A stretch of DNA of 64,000 nucleotides, from the NCBI RefSeq assembly GCF_965363235.1, contig NC_134849.1, forward strand, positions 60,035,122 to 60,099,121, in the 5' to 3' direction. Positions 15,501-24,078 of the stretch are shown piece by piece. The translations under genes and the position numbers were made by a program. The notes under the pieces were generated by a model. It worked only from the letters and a program-made list of their open reading frames with translations. It was not told the DNA's origin and made no database searches. Each line of letters starts with the position of its first letter. The first letter of the stretch is position 1. The stretch is from Mytilus galloprovincialis. Lineage: Eukaryota; Mollusca; Bivalvia; Mytilida; Mytilidae.

Positions 15501-18500
15501 AAGCTTAAGACGTTTAAACCCACTGCAATTGTTTGCACCTGGCCTAAGTCAGGAATCTGATGTTCAGTAGATGTCGTTTATTGATGCGGTTCATAAGTGT
15601 TTCTCGTTTTTCATAAATGCTCATTACCAAAATCTGATGTTCAGTAGATGCCGTTTATTGATGTGGTTCATTAGTGTTTCTCGTTTCTATTTTTTTACAT
15701 AGATTAGACAGTTGGTTTTCCAGTTTGAATGGTTATACACTAGTAATGTTTGGGGCCCTTTATAGCTTGCTGTTCGGTGTGAGCCACTGCTTCGTGTGTA
15801 AGATTGTACCTTGACCTATAATGGTTTACTTTTATAAATTATTACTTGGATGGACAGTTGTCTCTTTGACAACCATACCACATCTTTTTTCTATCTATTA
15901 ACCCGTCTATGGTTAACTATTTCTTTTTGACCTGACTTAAAATTCAATGGAGACACAGATATCTATTGCTTAAATGATTGATTATGAGAGCATGAGCGAC
16001 TAATACTTTTAAAAAGATAAGTTTCAGATAATGTATATATATTAACTTGACGAAGTGAGTATAAATAATATTCGCGGTGTGCATACGTCCATCCGTTCCT
16101 ATCTCTGAACTAAAAAATAAATTCCATTTAAACGGTTACATACTAAACCATAATCCTGGTACCTTTGATAACTATTTACACCACTGGGTCGATGCAACTG
16201 CTGGTGGACGTTTCGTCCCCGAGGGTATCACCAGCCCAGTAGTCAACACCGAAGTGAATATCAATTATGTGGTCATTTTTATAAATTTCCTGTTTACAAA
16301 ACTTTGAATTTTTCGAAAACTAAGGATTTTCTTATTCCAGGCACAGATTACCTTAGCCGTATTTGGCACATTTTTTTGCAATTTTGGATCCTCAATGCTC
16401 TTGAACTTTGTACCTGTTTGGCATTTTAAATATTTTGATATGAGCGTATTATGTAGACGAAACGCGCGTCTGGCGTACTTAATTATAGTCCTGGCACCTT
16501 TGATAACTATTTACATAATCTGTATAACGTAACGTTTTGGTGCGTCTTTGATCTTTCATTTTAAAGATTCTTGTTGTATTCAAAACAAAATATGGAATTT
16601 TCAATTGCATAATGAAGAGCTTTTAAAAGAAACGGTCTTAAAACAAATATTCCAGGAAAAACGAGTACCAGATGTTTTCAATGAAACTAAATACCCAGAA
16701 TTGAGAGGAGCTGGTGACAGAATTGCAACCTGGTTATATTACGTAAGTTTGTTATGTATGTTTATTCTTATTGAGACACTATAAATTAAGGTTTAAAAAA
16801 GGGGCGAAAGATACTTGAGGGACAGTCAAACTCATAATTCGATAAATAATCTGACAATCCCATGGCTAAAAGAAAAAGACAGACACACAATAGTATACAA
16901 AATACGATATAGGAAAATAAAGACTAAGCAACACAAACCCCAACAAGGACTGGGGTGATCTCATGTGCACCGGAAGGTTAGCTAGATCCTGCTTCAAATG
17001 GAATGGTATGCTTATAAAATACGAATATCGACCGTTATGTTTGAGCAAAATGTAACTAGGGTTATCAACCGATGCTAAGCAATGATGAGCAGCTCCTCAT
17101 CAAATGTTGATACTGTCGCTAATCCATTCGTTTCTAGTTATAACATACTATTGTTCAGTGGTTGTCGTTTGTTTATATGGTTCACAGGTGTTTATCGTTT
17201 CTTATTTTTTTATATAGATTAGACCGTTGGTTTCCCTGTTTGAATATTTTTTGCACTAGTCATTTTAATAGTATGCTGTTAAGTGTGAGCAAATTCCGTC
17301 TTGAAGGACATATACGTACTTTTACCTATAGTTGTTTACTTTTGACACATTTTAACTTAGAATGAGAGTTGTGTCATTGGCACTCATACCACTTATTTCT
17401 ATAAGACATTACAAACGATATTAAATAATAAGAATCATGTTGATAGATTTTAAAAATAAAGATAGTAACTTTATATTTTCAGTTAAATGATGTAAAAATA
17501 GGTGGCGCTACAGTATTCCCAGTAGTAAATACTAGAGTTCCTGTTATACAGGTATATTTTATGTACTTGGTTTTCTTTAGTACTTTTATTTTGCTGATTT
17601 ATATCGGTAGCTTATTTGATATGCTGTATTATCCTAAACGTTAAGTAGTTCCTGTCCAATCTCCGTACAGCGCTCGTTACCTTTCCGTATACTTAGTACA
17701 CTATTTAGTGTAGTGATACAAAGTAAGTACGGAACGGATGTGAGCTCTGCGCCGGAGATTGGTTCCTGTCATCCTTCTGTTCATTTTTGTTCTGTATGTT
17801 TGTTACTTTTGATCTTTTGATTGAATGAAGATTACATACGGTTACATTATGTACATGGACCGCCTCCCCAATTAATCATGGTTAAATACAATAGAGCTGT
17901 GGGATTTCAATAGTTTAACGTGCGATCAAACCTTTAGATTTGTCTGTCTAGAAATAAAGTCGTAAATATGAATATATAATCAATAAGATTGCACATGCAG
18001 AAATATTGGACCTGCTTTACTCCTTCAGACACTTGGAAAAACAAAAAAATCAAAGAAGCCAGATCATTTAATTTCACATTAAGATATATTAATATACTAG
18101 TATCCACATGATCTATAAATTAAAGGAATAACAGACACAGCTTCCTCTGTCTCATTTTTAGACTTATACATCGACATTTGACATGAGCGGTCATCATAGT
18201 ACTGGAATCTGACAAACGAAATGACTTTTCATTTCTTGCCTTAGATGCTATAAACAATGGGTCAAGAAGGTTTGATAAGTTTAACATTGTTAAATGGTTG
18301 TAAAGTGTATATGTCCGTCTTGCCAGATTCATCTGACCATAGATTACATAATGATCAGTAAGAAGTAAAATAACAACAATACCGAGCTTTAATGAACCTT
18401 CTAAACAGAAGGTCCCTTATCAAATGGCAAAATCAAAAGCTTATACACATCAGACGAATATTAATAATTGTTTTGTATAAATAATTGACCCATCGACGTT

Positions 18501-21500
18501 GCCGCCGGATTATCAAGTCAAAATGGCGTTGCTGCTACAGGAAGTCATCATAATAAGCAACATCTGAAGATTTTTATAGTAAAATAAAAAAAAATACCGA
18601 ACTCCAAGGATAATTTAAAAACGAGAAGAATCGTTATCAAATGACAAATTTACACAACTGTCATATTATTGACTTTGATACCCCACTCCTTCCCAATTAA
18701 AGACCAGATGCTCCGCAGGGTGCAGCTTATTACGACCGCAGAGGTTGAACCCTCAACGGTTGGGGCAAGTATGGACACAACATTCCAGCTGGATTCAACT
18801 CTGAATTTGGATTGTGATTAAATAGTTGACACAGCATAGTTTTGGGACACAGAATAAATGTGGTCTAATGAACTTAAAAAAAGTTTTTTTGCCTCTGAGC
18901 AATTCACTATGCTGTTGAATATTAATCCTCTCAAAAAAATGTTTGAAGAAATTTTCTTTTTATTTATGAAATCTGAAATGAGAAAAATTTAACCCCCCCC
19001 CCCCCTTTTTTCACATCCCCTTTTCCCTTTTTCCAAAAATGATCTCCATTCAAATTTCTAATGGAGTTTGCAACAATAACTACTCATTTAAATACATCAT
19101 AAAATATTAAAATGTAACAAAAGGTGCTTGTTATCACTGAATGGTAAAGATTGTTTTAATTTATCAGTTGGTAGCTGATAAGATAGTGAAAATATACATT
19201 ATATATTATATAAAACAATGATTTAAGTTGATTCAACTACTATTCTGGACAAAGAAAGATAACTCCAATCAATTGAAAATTTCTTGCTATTGCACAATAT
19301 TGTGCAATTAGATATTTCTTGCTATTGCGCAATACTGTGCAATTGAAAATATTTGCTATTGTACAATACTGTGCAATTGAAGATTTCTTGATATTGCCCA
19401 ATACTGTGCAAGTGAAAATTTCTTGCTATTGCACAATACTGTGCAATTGAATATTTCTTGCTATTGCTGAATACTGTGCAATTGAAAATTTCTTGCTATT
19501 GCACAATACTTAATATAATAATTTTGGATCCTGATTTGTACCAACTTGAAAACTGGGCCCATAATCAAAAATCTAAATACATGTTTAGATTCAGCATATC
19601 AAAAAAAGCCCAAGAATTCAATTTTTGTTAAAATCAAACTTAGTTTAATTTTGGACCCTTTGGACCTTAATGTAGACCAATTTAAAAATGGGACCAAAAA
19701 TTAAAAATCTACATACACAGTTAGAATCGGCATATCAAAGAACCCCAATTATTCAATTTTTGATGAAATCAAACAAAGTTCAATTTTGGACCCTTTGGGC
19801 CCCTTATTCCTAAACTGTTGGGACCAAAACTCCCAAAATCAAATCCAACCTTCCTTTTATGGTCATTAACCTTGTGTTTAAATTTCATAGATTTCTATTT
19901 ACTTATACTAGAGTTATGGTGCAAATACCAAGAATAATGCTTACTTGGGCCCCTTTTTTGGCCCCTAATTCCTAAACTGTTCAGACCTCAACTCCCAAAA
20001 TCAATCCCAACCTTCCTTTTGTGGTCATAAACCTTGTGTTTAAATTTCATTGATTTCTGTTACTTATACTAAAGTTATTGTGTGAAAACCAAGAATAATG
20101 CTTATTTTGACCCTTTTTTGGCCCCTAATTCCTAAACTGTTTGAACTAAAACTCCCAAAATCAATCCCAACCTTCCTTTTATGGTCATAAACCTTGTGTC
20201 AAAATTTCATAGATTTCTATGTACTTAACTAAAGTTATAGTGCGAAACCAAGAAAATGCTTATTTGGGCCCTTTTTGGCCCCTAATTCCTAAAATGTTGG
20301 GACCAAAACTCCCAAAATCAATCCCAACCTTCATTTTGTGGTCATAAACCTTGTGTTAAAATTTCATAGATTTCTTTTCATTTTTACTAAAGTTAGAGTG
20401 CGAAAAACTAAAAGTATTCGGACGCCGACGCCGACGACGACGCAGACGACGACGCCAACGTGATAGCAATATACGACCAAAAAATTTTCAATTTTTGCGG
20501 TCGTATAAAAAAACGAAATCTAGTTGGCTATGTCCTTAATGTATAACTTTATTCATAAGTTCTTCCGAATCGTTAAAGTTGGCAGGCTTATTTTTTTGTT
20601 TCCAGCATTTTTATCATTATTATGTATTTTCGTGTGTCCCAATTTCAATGGATTTAGGATTATTTGCATTTTCGTAAATATTGATTTCGTGGTGTTGCTA
20701 AAGTCTACAAGCCTATAGAAAATTCGTAATTTATTGAATATTTAATTTTGTGGTTTATCTTTACTCACGAAATCCACAAAAATCGGTAACTCATGAATAA
20801 AAATGAATCCACAGTATATCTTCAACAGTGAATGAAAGCGAGCTCTTTGATATGTTTGATACTTTACAATTATATAATAATTAAGATATAAGTTCATGTA
20901 ATAAGACTAGTATGACAATCTAGGTAATTTTCTAAATGTCTGTTGACTTTTAACTAATGTATCTATTCAAGGGTGCTGCAGCTTTCTGGTATAATTTACT
21001 TCCAACAGGAGAAACTGATAAACGAACATTACATGCAGGTTGTCCTGTTGTTATTGGATCTAAATGGAGTAAGTTCATATGAATAGTTTTGAGATTGACA
21101 TTGACATTAAATTCTCTGCAAACTCTTACGGAAATAAAAAAAAAACCATTTTAAGATTAACATCTTTTTCTTATAGTTATGTTTTATTTTTTGCTTGAAA
21201 ATGCAGTAATGAATATCTTAGAATGTCAATTGGCCGTTTCAGAATCTAAGGCATCATGGGTAATTTCACTGTTCGTACCCCAAAGTGAAAATAACGTTAC
21301 GTCATTGGTTGAATTTCCATTGTTTATAACGTTTAAACGAATCAAAACGCTTTGGTGTGCGCTTTTGAAAATATTACCCAGGATGCATTAGATTCTGAAA
21401 CGGCCAATTGAATAGTTATTGCAAACTGACTTACAAATGAAATAATCGGGAGAAAAAAAGATGAATAGCTTACAGATAAAAAGAAAAATATTGCCACCAA

Positions 21501-22344
21501 AACCAGACCAGTAATTTACACATGGGAGCTTGGCATTGACAATAAATAGCATAAGCAGGGCATAACGTCTAATTGGTACCGTTAATTTTATTACTACCAC
21601 TGGGTCGATGCCTCTGCTGGTGGACTATTAGTCCCCGAGGGTATCACCAGCCCAGTAGCCAGTACTTCGGTACTGGCATGAAAATACGGATTTTTTGTGT
21701 TATTAAAATTTGCTGTTACAAAATATTAGAAATTATCATAAATTAAGGAATGCAAAGCTCTGATTCCTTTCACGGATTTGGCTATACTTTTTGGACCTTT
21801 TGGATTATAGCTCTTCATCTTTTATATAAGCTTTGGATTTCAAATATTTTGGCCACGAGCATCACTGAAGAGACCTGTATTGTCGAAATGAGCATCTTGT
21901 GTAAGAAAATTGGTACCGTTAATTTTATTACAGATAAAAAGAAAAATATTGCCACCAAAACCAGACCAGTAATTTACACATGGGAGCTTGGCATTGACAA
22001 TAAATAGCATAAGCAGGGCATAACGTCTAATTGACACCTAGTTTTGCTTTTAAAACGTTCGTACCACCTTTCTCATGCTTATTTATACGTTAATAATCAA
22101 GCACCATGTTAAAGTTAAATGCATAATTTAATTATTTATTGCTAATTTGTATACAGATATAATTAAAGACAAACGGATTTTTTATTTTGACAAAGAAGAC
22201 AAAATTAACAACTTATAAACCATACATTGTCTTGTTTGCTATATTATTGTAAGCCTTTCAAAATCGTTTGTTGTTTTAGTTGGAAACAAGTGGATACGTG
22301 AAGCTGGGCAGATGTTCAAGAGACCATGTGATTTACAACCTTAA
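3556..22344 (+). CDS. P4HA: Prolyl 4-hydroxylase subunit alpha (collagen type), 12 coding exons
   Basis: Exons: 3556-3740, 7674-7840, 8942-9279, 10625-10676, 12164-12297, 13282-13446, 14026-14099, 15032-15197, 16656-16742, 17483-17551, 20972-21068, 22280-22344. All introns are GT-AG and phases agree, giving 1599 nt, 532 residues plus TAA; human P4HA1 has 534. The start is the ATG at 3556. Residues 1-19 are a signal peptide, followed by the N-terminal domain (EIFTSVYKLS) and the helical peptide-substrate-binding region in exon 3. The catalytic double-stranded beta-helix occupies about 345-515: iron ligands H423, D425 (HPHYDSN) and H500 (TLHAGCP), and 2-oxoglutarate-binding K510 (GSKW). Cys pairs C287/C302 and C503/C528 match the structural disulfides of vertebrate subunits. 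Known role: hydroxylates Pro in collagen X-Pro-Gly triplets in the ER as an alpha2beta2 tetramer with PDI, using Fe(II), 2-oxoglutarate, O2 and ascorbate. In a mussel, byssal and matrix collagens are likely substrates (inference). No ER-retention tail is seen, as expected, since PDI supplies it. Confidence 0.95.
4382..4690. mobile_element. Foldback MITE, PIF/Harbinger-like, G-rich ends
   Basis: The ends are long inverted repeats: left 'gggagctaccatttgatttt' and right its complement ending 'tggtagctccc'. The element is flanked by TTA on both sides (4379-4381 and 4691-4693), a 3-bp target duplication typical of PIF/Harbinger. The interior is a string of 'aaaaaggcaggac' units. It is related at the ends to the elements at 22473 and 58805, which share 'accatttgatttt' followed by a G run. 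It lies in P4HA intron 1. No coding capacity. Confidence 0.75.
4866..5001. repeat. Inverted repeat, ~37-bp near-perfect arms
   Basis: The left arm starts 'gattaatacatggcctttt' and the right arm ends with its complement at 5001. The arms extend through 'ccatatcagcctgggtat' and its complement. The spacer of about 60 bp is rich in 'ccgatatggg'-like phrases. It is probably a foldback element or the core of one; similar wording ('tatcagcccgggtgggaa') recurs near 5672-5690. It lies in P4HA intron 1. Confidence 0.7.
5148..5371. mobile_element. MITE with GGGTCTCATT terminal inverted repeats
   Basis: It begins 'gggtctcattagggtct' and ends 'cccccaatgagaccc', which are complementary. Inside are repeats of 'gcgtgaaacgtgaaa' and 'gcgggacacggga' type. 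A related end ('gaaccccccaatgagacc') is present at about 52315-52333 in the C8orf34-like gene. Non-coding; superfamily not resolved because no clear target duplication is seen. Confidence 0.6.
6268..6525 (+). repeat. Dispersed repeat R2, fullest copy
   Basis: This copy contains the phrases 'cgacgggtgccgcatgtgg', 'ggagcacctgagatcaccc', 'tagccatggcgttgtcag' and 'ctttggtatctttcgtccct'. The same order, forward or reversed, recurs at 9285-9376, 11935-12136, 14112-14345 and 16797-17010, so it is a dispersed element. The open frame across it is not supported as a gene. I know this sequence as a common mussel repeat, but its class (SINE, LINE tail or other) is not resolved. Confidence 0.7.
6776..6895 (+). 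repeat. Dispersed repeat R1, 3' fragment
   Basis: It carries 'gatatgagcgtcactgatga', 'cgcgcgtctggcgtact' and 'aattataatcctggta', the same as the end of the fuller copy at 16155-16515 and, reversed, the start of the copy at 9905-10150. Confidence 0.65.
7070..7316 (+). repeat. Minisatellite of ~31-bp units derived from R2
   Basis: About seven copies of 'tttctttgttagccattg' plus 'tgttgtcagttttt', differing mainly in the number of T and in an extra 'tgttg'. The unit is the 'tagccat.gtgttgtcag' segment of repeat R2, so the array grew from an inserted R2 copy whose upstream flank is visible at about 7015-7070. It ends about 360 bp before P4HA exon 2. Confidence 0.8.
9285..9376 (+). repeat. R2 fragment abutting the exon 3 donor of P4HA
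   Basis: It contains 'ttagccatggtgttgtcag' and 'gtggtatctttcgccgctct'. It starts within about ten bases of the splice donor at 9280 and is left in frame with exon 3 for about 30 codons, so intron retention here would extend the protein with repeat sequence. Confidence 0.65.
9905..10150 (-). repeat. Dispersed repeat R1, reverse copy
   Basis: Reverse complement of much of the copy at 16155-16515: 'agtacgccagacgcgcg' at the left, then 'gaagagcattgaggatcc', 'aatacggctaaggttatct' and 'tttataaaaatgaccac' at the right. Confidence 0.7.
10160..10520 (-). repeat. Dispersed bivalve repeat, possibly SINE-related
   Basis: It contains 'ggtgttaagagtgtgccacg', 'caactctttgagggatcc' and the tail 'ggacgttaagcaaccaacaa' then 'gcaatcaa'. 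I know this wording as a repeat common in bivalve introns, ending in an AATC-rich tail. The 62-codon reverse open frame at 10197-10385 is an accident of this repeat. It lies in P4HA intron 3. Confidence 0.5.
10677..11930. other. P4HA intron 4, no recognised feature
   Basis: AT-rich intron sequence. I see no exon-like segment, inverted repeat or recognised element between the donor at 10677 and the R2 copy at about 11935. Confidence 0.5.
11935..12136 (-). repeat. R2 copy just upstream of P4HA exon 5
   Basis: Reverse orientation of R2: 'aataccaaagggacagtcaa', 'ctgacaacgacatgg' and 'aggggtggtctcaggtgctc'. It ends about 27 bp before the exon 5 acceptor and so makes up most of the branch-point region. 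Confidence 0.7.
13032..13213 (-). mobile_element. Old, partial copy of the 463-bp MITE (family M463)
   Basis: Read in reverse it parallels the first ~180 bp of the copies at 40978 and 42755: 'caactgtcaaattcaaggg', 'tgcaaccggatgttacgta' and a worn terminal repeat 'gatttggttgtat' instead of 'gatttggtggtat'. It shows many substitutions and an incomplete far half. It lies 69 bp upstream of P4HA exon 6. Confidence 0.75.
14112..14345 (-). repeat. R2 copy just downstream of P4HA exon 7
   Basis: Contains 'aaagataccagagggacac', 'ctgacaacacaacggc' and 'tggcacccgtcgtgtcgctc'. It begins about 12 bp past the exon 7 donor at 14100. Confidence 0.7.
15480..15895 (+). repeat. Dispersed repeat R3 with an internal duplication
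   Basis: Contains 'gatgttcagtagatgtcgtt' and 'ttcataagtgtttctcg', duplicated about 80 bp apart (15558 and 15640 regions), then 'agttgtctctttgacaacca' and 'taccacatctttttt'. Related fragments occur at 17105-17400, 31290-31600, 33345-33615, 44225-44350, 52690-52775, 54770-54890 and 59305-59530. Non-coding; class not resolved. Confidence 0.6.
16155..16515 (+). repeat. Dispersed repeat R1, fullest copy
   Basis: It starts with 'cctggtacctttgataacta' and ends with the nearly identical 'cctggcacctttgataacta', i.e. it is bounded by direct repeats of about 25 bp. Inside are 'ccactgggtcgatgcaactg', 'tatcaccagcccagtagtc', 'ggtcatttttataaatttcc' and 'cgcgcgtctggcgtact'. It lies in P4HA intron 8, 140 bp upstream of exon 9. 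Confidence 0.7.
16797..17010 (-). repeat. R2 copy downstream of P4HA exon 9
   Basis: Contains 'gaaagatacttgagggacag', 'tctgacaatcccatggc' and 'gatctcatgtgcaccgga'. It starts about 55 bp past the exon 9 donor. Confidence 0.65.
17105..17400 (+). repeat. R3 copy in P4HA intron 9
   Basis: Contains 'tggttgtcgtttgtttata', 'attagaccgttggtttccc' and 'cattggcactcataccac', parallel to the copy at 15480-15895. Confidence 0.6.
17649..17770. mobile_element. 106-bp hairpin MITE with 8-bp target duplication
   Basis: The 8-bp direct repeat ttcctgtc lies at 17649-17656 and 17763-17770. Between them is a near-palindrome: left 'caatctccgtacagcgctcg', right ending 'gccggagattgg', with 'cttagtacact' and 'agtgtagtgat' at the centre. 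An 8-bp duplication suggests the hAT superfamily (inference). It lies in P4HA intron 10, about 100 bp past exon 10. Confidence 0.75.
17780..19268. other. P4HA intron 10, no recognised gene
   Basis: AT-rich sequence with a C-run/T-run at 18993-19030. No exon or element boundaries could be supported. Confidence 0.4.
19269..20513 (+). mobile_element. Pearl-like element (Helitron-related, non-autonomous)
   Basis: Modules in order: a ~36-bp tandem array (19269-19511) whose unit contains the palindrome ttgcacaatactgtgcaa; a unique stretch; about four ~160-bp core repeats, marked by 'aaactcccaaaatcaatccc' at about 19825, 19987, 20147 and 20304; a (GACGAC)n microsatellite at 20421-20458; and a terminal hairpin at 20471-20506 with arms atacgacc and ggtcgtat. 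This left array, core repeat, microsatellite and hairpin order is that of the pearl family of bivalves, now generally grouped with Helitron/Helentron-type non-autonomous elements. No Rep-helicase gene is present. It lies in P4HA intron 10. Confidence 0.7.
20650..20814. mobile_element. TA-flanked MITE (family TGGATTCA), partial
   Basis: The right end 'aaaatgaatccacag' is followed by TA. The interior 'cctatagaaaattcgtaatt' and 'cacgaaatccacaaaaatcg' match the copy at 46672-46881. The left end is worn and not fixed. Confidence 0.55.
21227..21410. mobile_element. 184-bp MITE with ~38-bp inverted ends
   Basis: It begins 'caattggccgtttcagaat' and ends 'attctgaaacggccaattg'. The repeats continue inward through 'gcatcatgggtaat' and 'attacccaggatgc'. 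A more diverged copy lies at 45837-46025. It lies in P4HA intron 11. Confidence 0.8.
21473..22034. repeat. ~105-bp direct duplication around an R1 fragment
   Basis: The segment from 'acagataaaaagaaaaatat' to 'gggcataacgtctaattg' occurs at about 21473-21571 and again at about 21930-22034, almost unchanged. Between them is an R1 fragment (about 21599-21700, 'ccactgggtcgatgcctctg') and unique sequence. The phrase 'ggtaccgttaattttatta' borders the middle block on both sides. It lies in P4HA intron 11. Confidence 0.75.
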
Positions 22345-22472
22345 GTTAACAGACATTTGATCAATCATACAAAAGCATCCAGAATCAATAATAAATAGTC
22401 AATGGATGGAGAAATTACATTGAAACAGCTTATTTGAAACTCCCTGCAATGCACATTCGATTGCATTTTTAA

Positions 22473-22751
22473 GACAGCAACCATTTGATTTTCTGGGGGG
22501 GCTATGGTTTTTTTTGGAAAAAAAAGTTTGTTTCCAGTTTTTGGAAAAAAAAATAATTTGTTTTTGATTCTGAGAAAAAAAAATTGTTTGTTTCACCCTC
22601 AGCTGCCACTATATGTAATGCTAAAATTGAAAGAAAAAAATTGTTTTCGACTTGTCGCGAAAAAAAAGATTGTTTTTCGCCGCAGGCGAAAAAAAAAGTT
22701 TGTACAGAAAAAAAAACCATAGCCCCCCCAGAAAATCAAATGGTTGCTGCC
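22473..22751. mobile_element. PIF/Harbinger-like MITE inside the P4HA 3'UTR
   Basis: Inverted ends 'gacagcaaccatttgatttt' and complement ending 'ggttgctgcc'; TAA duplicated at 22470-22472 and 22752-22754. The interior is T/A runs around 'ttgtttcaccctcagctgcc'. A near-identical copy is at 58805-59096. It lies 129 bp after the P4HA stop and before its poly(A) signal, so the mature mRNA should contain it. Confidence 0.8.
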
Positions 22752-22937
22752 TAACTATTTTTAAACAGATTTTTACATTATAACAACTGAACCCTGTCAT
22801 AGTGTTTGCCTCTGATGGAAATAAGGCAGTAAATGTGTACGTTTATGGACAAAACGTCAGCATTCTTTGGAGTGAAACATTTCTAGCTATTCAAGATTTA
22901 TAACTGTGTTTAATGTTTTCTTGTATATAATTTCGAT

Positions 22938-22943
22938 AATAAA
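22938..22943 (+). terminator. Poly(A) signal AATAAA of P4HA
   Basis: This is the first canonical AATAAA after the stop codon that lies outside the inserted element, 594 bp downstream of the stop, with a T-rich stretch following. No cleavage site can be proven from sequence. Confidence 0.5.
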
Positions 22944-22979
22944 TTGGATTTTTTCAACTAAGATATTACAGCTTAGTCT

Positions 22980-23290
22980 GCTTTAACATATTTATAGGGC
23001 AACACTGCCAAAGTCCATGCACTATGACAGTGAGAGAATCTCCATGGAAATATGATGTGCTAATAATAATACAGCTGCAACCCAAGATTACTGTGTAACC
23101 ATAAACCAATACCACATAGTCAGGTATAAGAGGCCCCAAAATCACAAATGTAAAACAATTCAAACGAGAAAAATTAATATGTAACACAGCAACATATGAC
23201 AACCACTAAATTACAGGCTCCTGACTTGGGACAGGCACATACATACAGAATGTGGCAGGGTTAATAGGGGTTCTGAAAGATTTATGTGTA
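22980..23290. repeat. Dispersed mussel repeat fragment between converging genes
   Basis: Contains 'gtaaaacaattcaaacgaga' and 'ggctcctgacttgggacagg' then 'gcacatacata'. The second phrase recurs at about 44998-45017. Non-coding. Confidence 0.55.
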
Positions 23291-23421
23291 CTGTAGTGTG
23301 GTTATAACAACAAAACAAATACAGATGGTGCAAATTATCCTTATTGTTAAGGTTTTGATGGAAAAGAGGGAAAGGGAGGGGTAAATTAAAAACATAAAAA
23401 TTTCTGAATTTTAAGCTAATA

Positions 23422-23427
23422 TTTATT
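23422..23427 (-). terminator. Possible poly(A) signal of the C8orf34-like gene
   Basis: TTTATT on the + strand reads AATAAA on the gene strand, about 650 bp past the tentative stop at 24079-24081. Other AT-rich hexamers nearby make this uncertain. Confidence 0.3.
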
Positions 23428-24078
23428 TATGCAATACAAGTAAAAGTAAGTATTAGTATTCTACATCTTCATTCCTTACCAAGTTGATAAAAATATAAGA
23501 TGAGGCAAAATGTATAATCATATAAAGAGCAATAATTTGATGCATAAATTTACATTACAAAAATAATAAAGTACATGTAATAAACTAATTGTTTTACAAT
23601 ACATAAGAAAAATGGACGGAAATTTTATAATGTCTCTGTGAAATAATATTGACATTTAAAGTAAACTTGGGAAAAGATACAGCAAAACTTGCTGAAATAA
23701 CTCTCAACGGTTACAATTAATTATGTCTAGAATGTTAGGTGGCAATTTATAAGCCTTTTAAATGAAAAATACACTATTACTTTTTTCTAACAAAATATTT
23801 AAAAAATTGTACCCCATTTCAACAAGATATATTTACAAAATATATCAAATATATTATGTTTCCAACATTGTTTCAGTGTCTTGAGAGCTTTGACGTCATT
23901 AAAATATAACAGCTCTCCAGAGCAATTGCGTAACTATCTAAATCCCTTTACTTCCTTTGAATACTGAAGCCTTTGAAATTAATCTTAAGTAAGATATATG
24001 TGTCTCTATCTTAAAGCTATATAAAGTTAAATCTGTATCCAAAGTTTCAGTTATGAATACCACTACTGTATCCCAATT

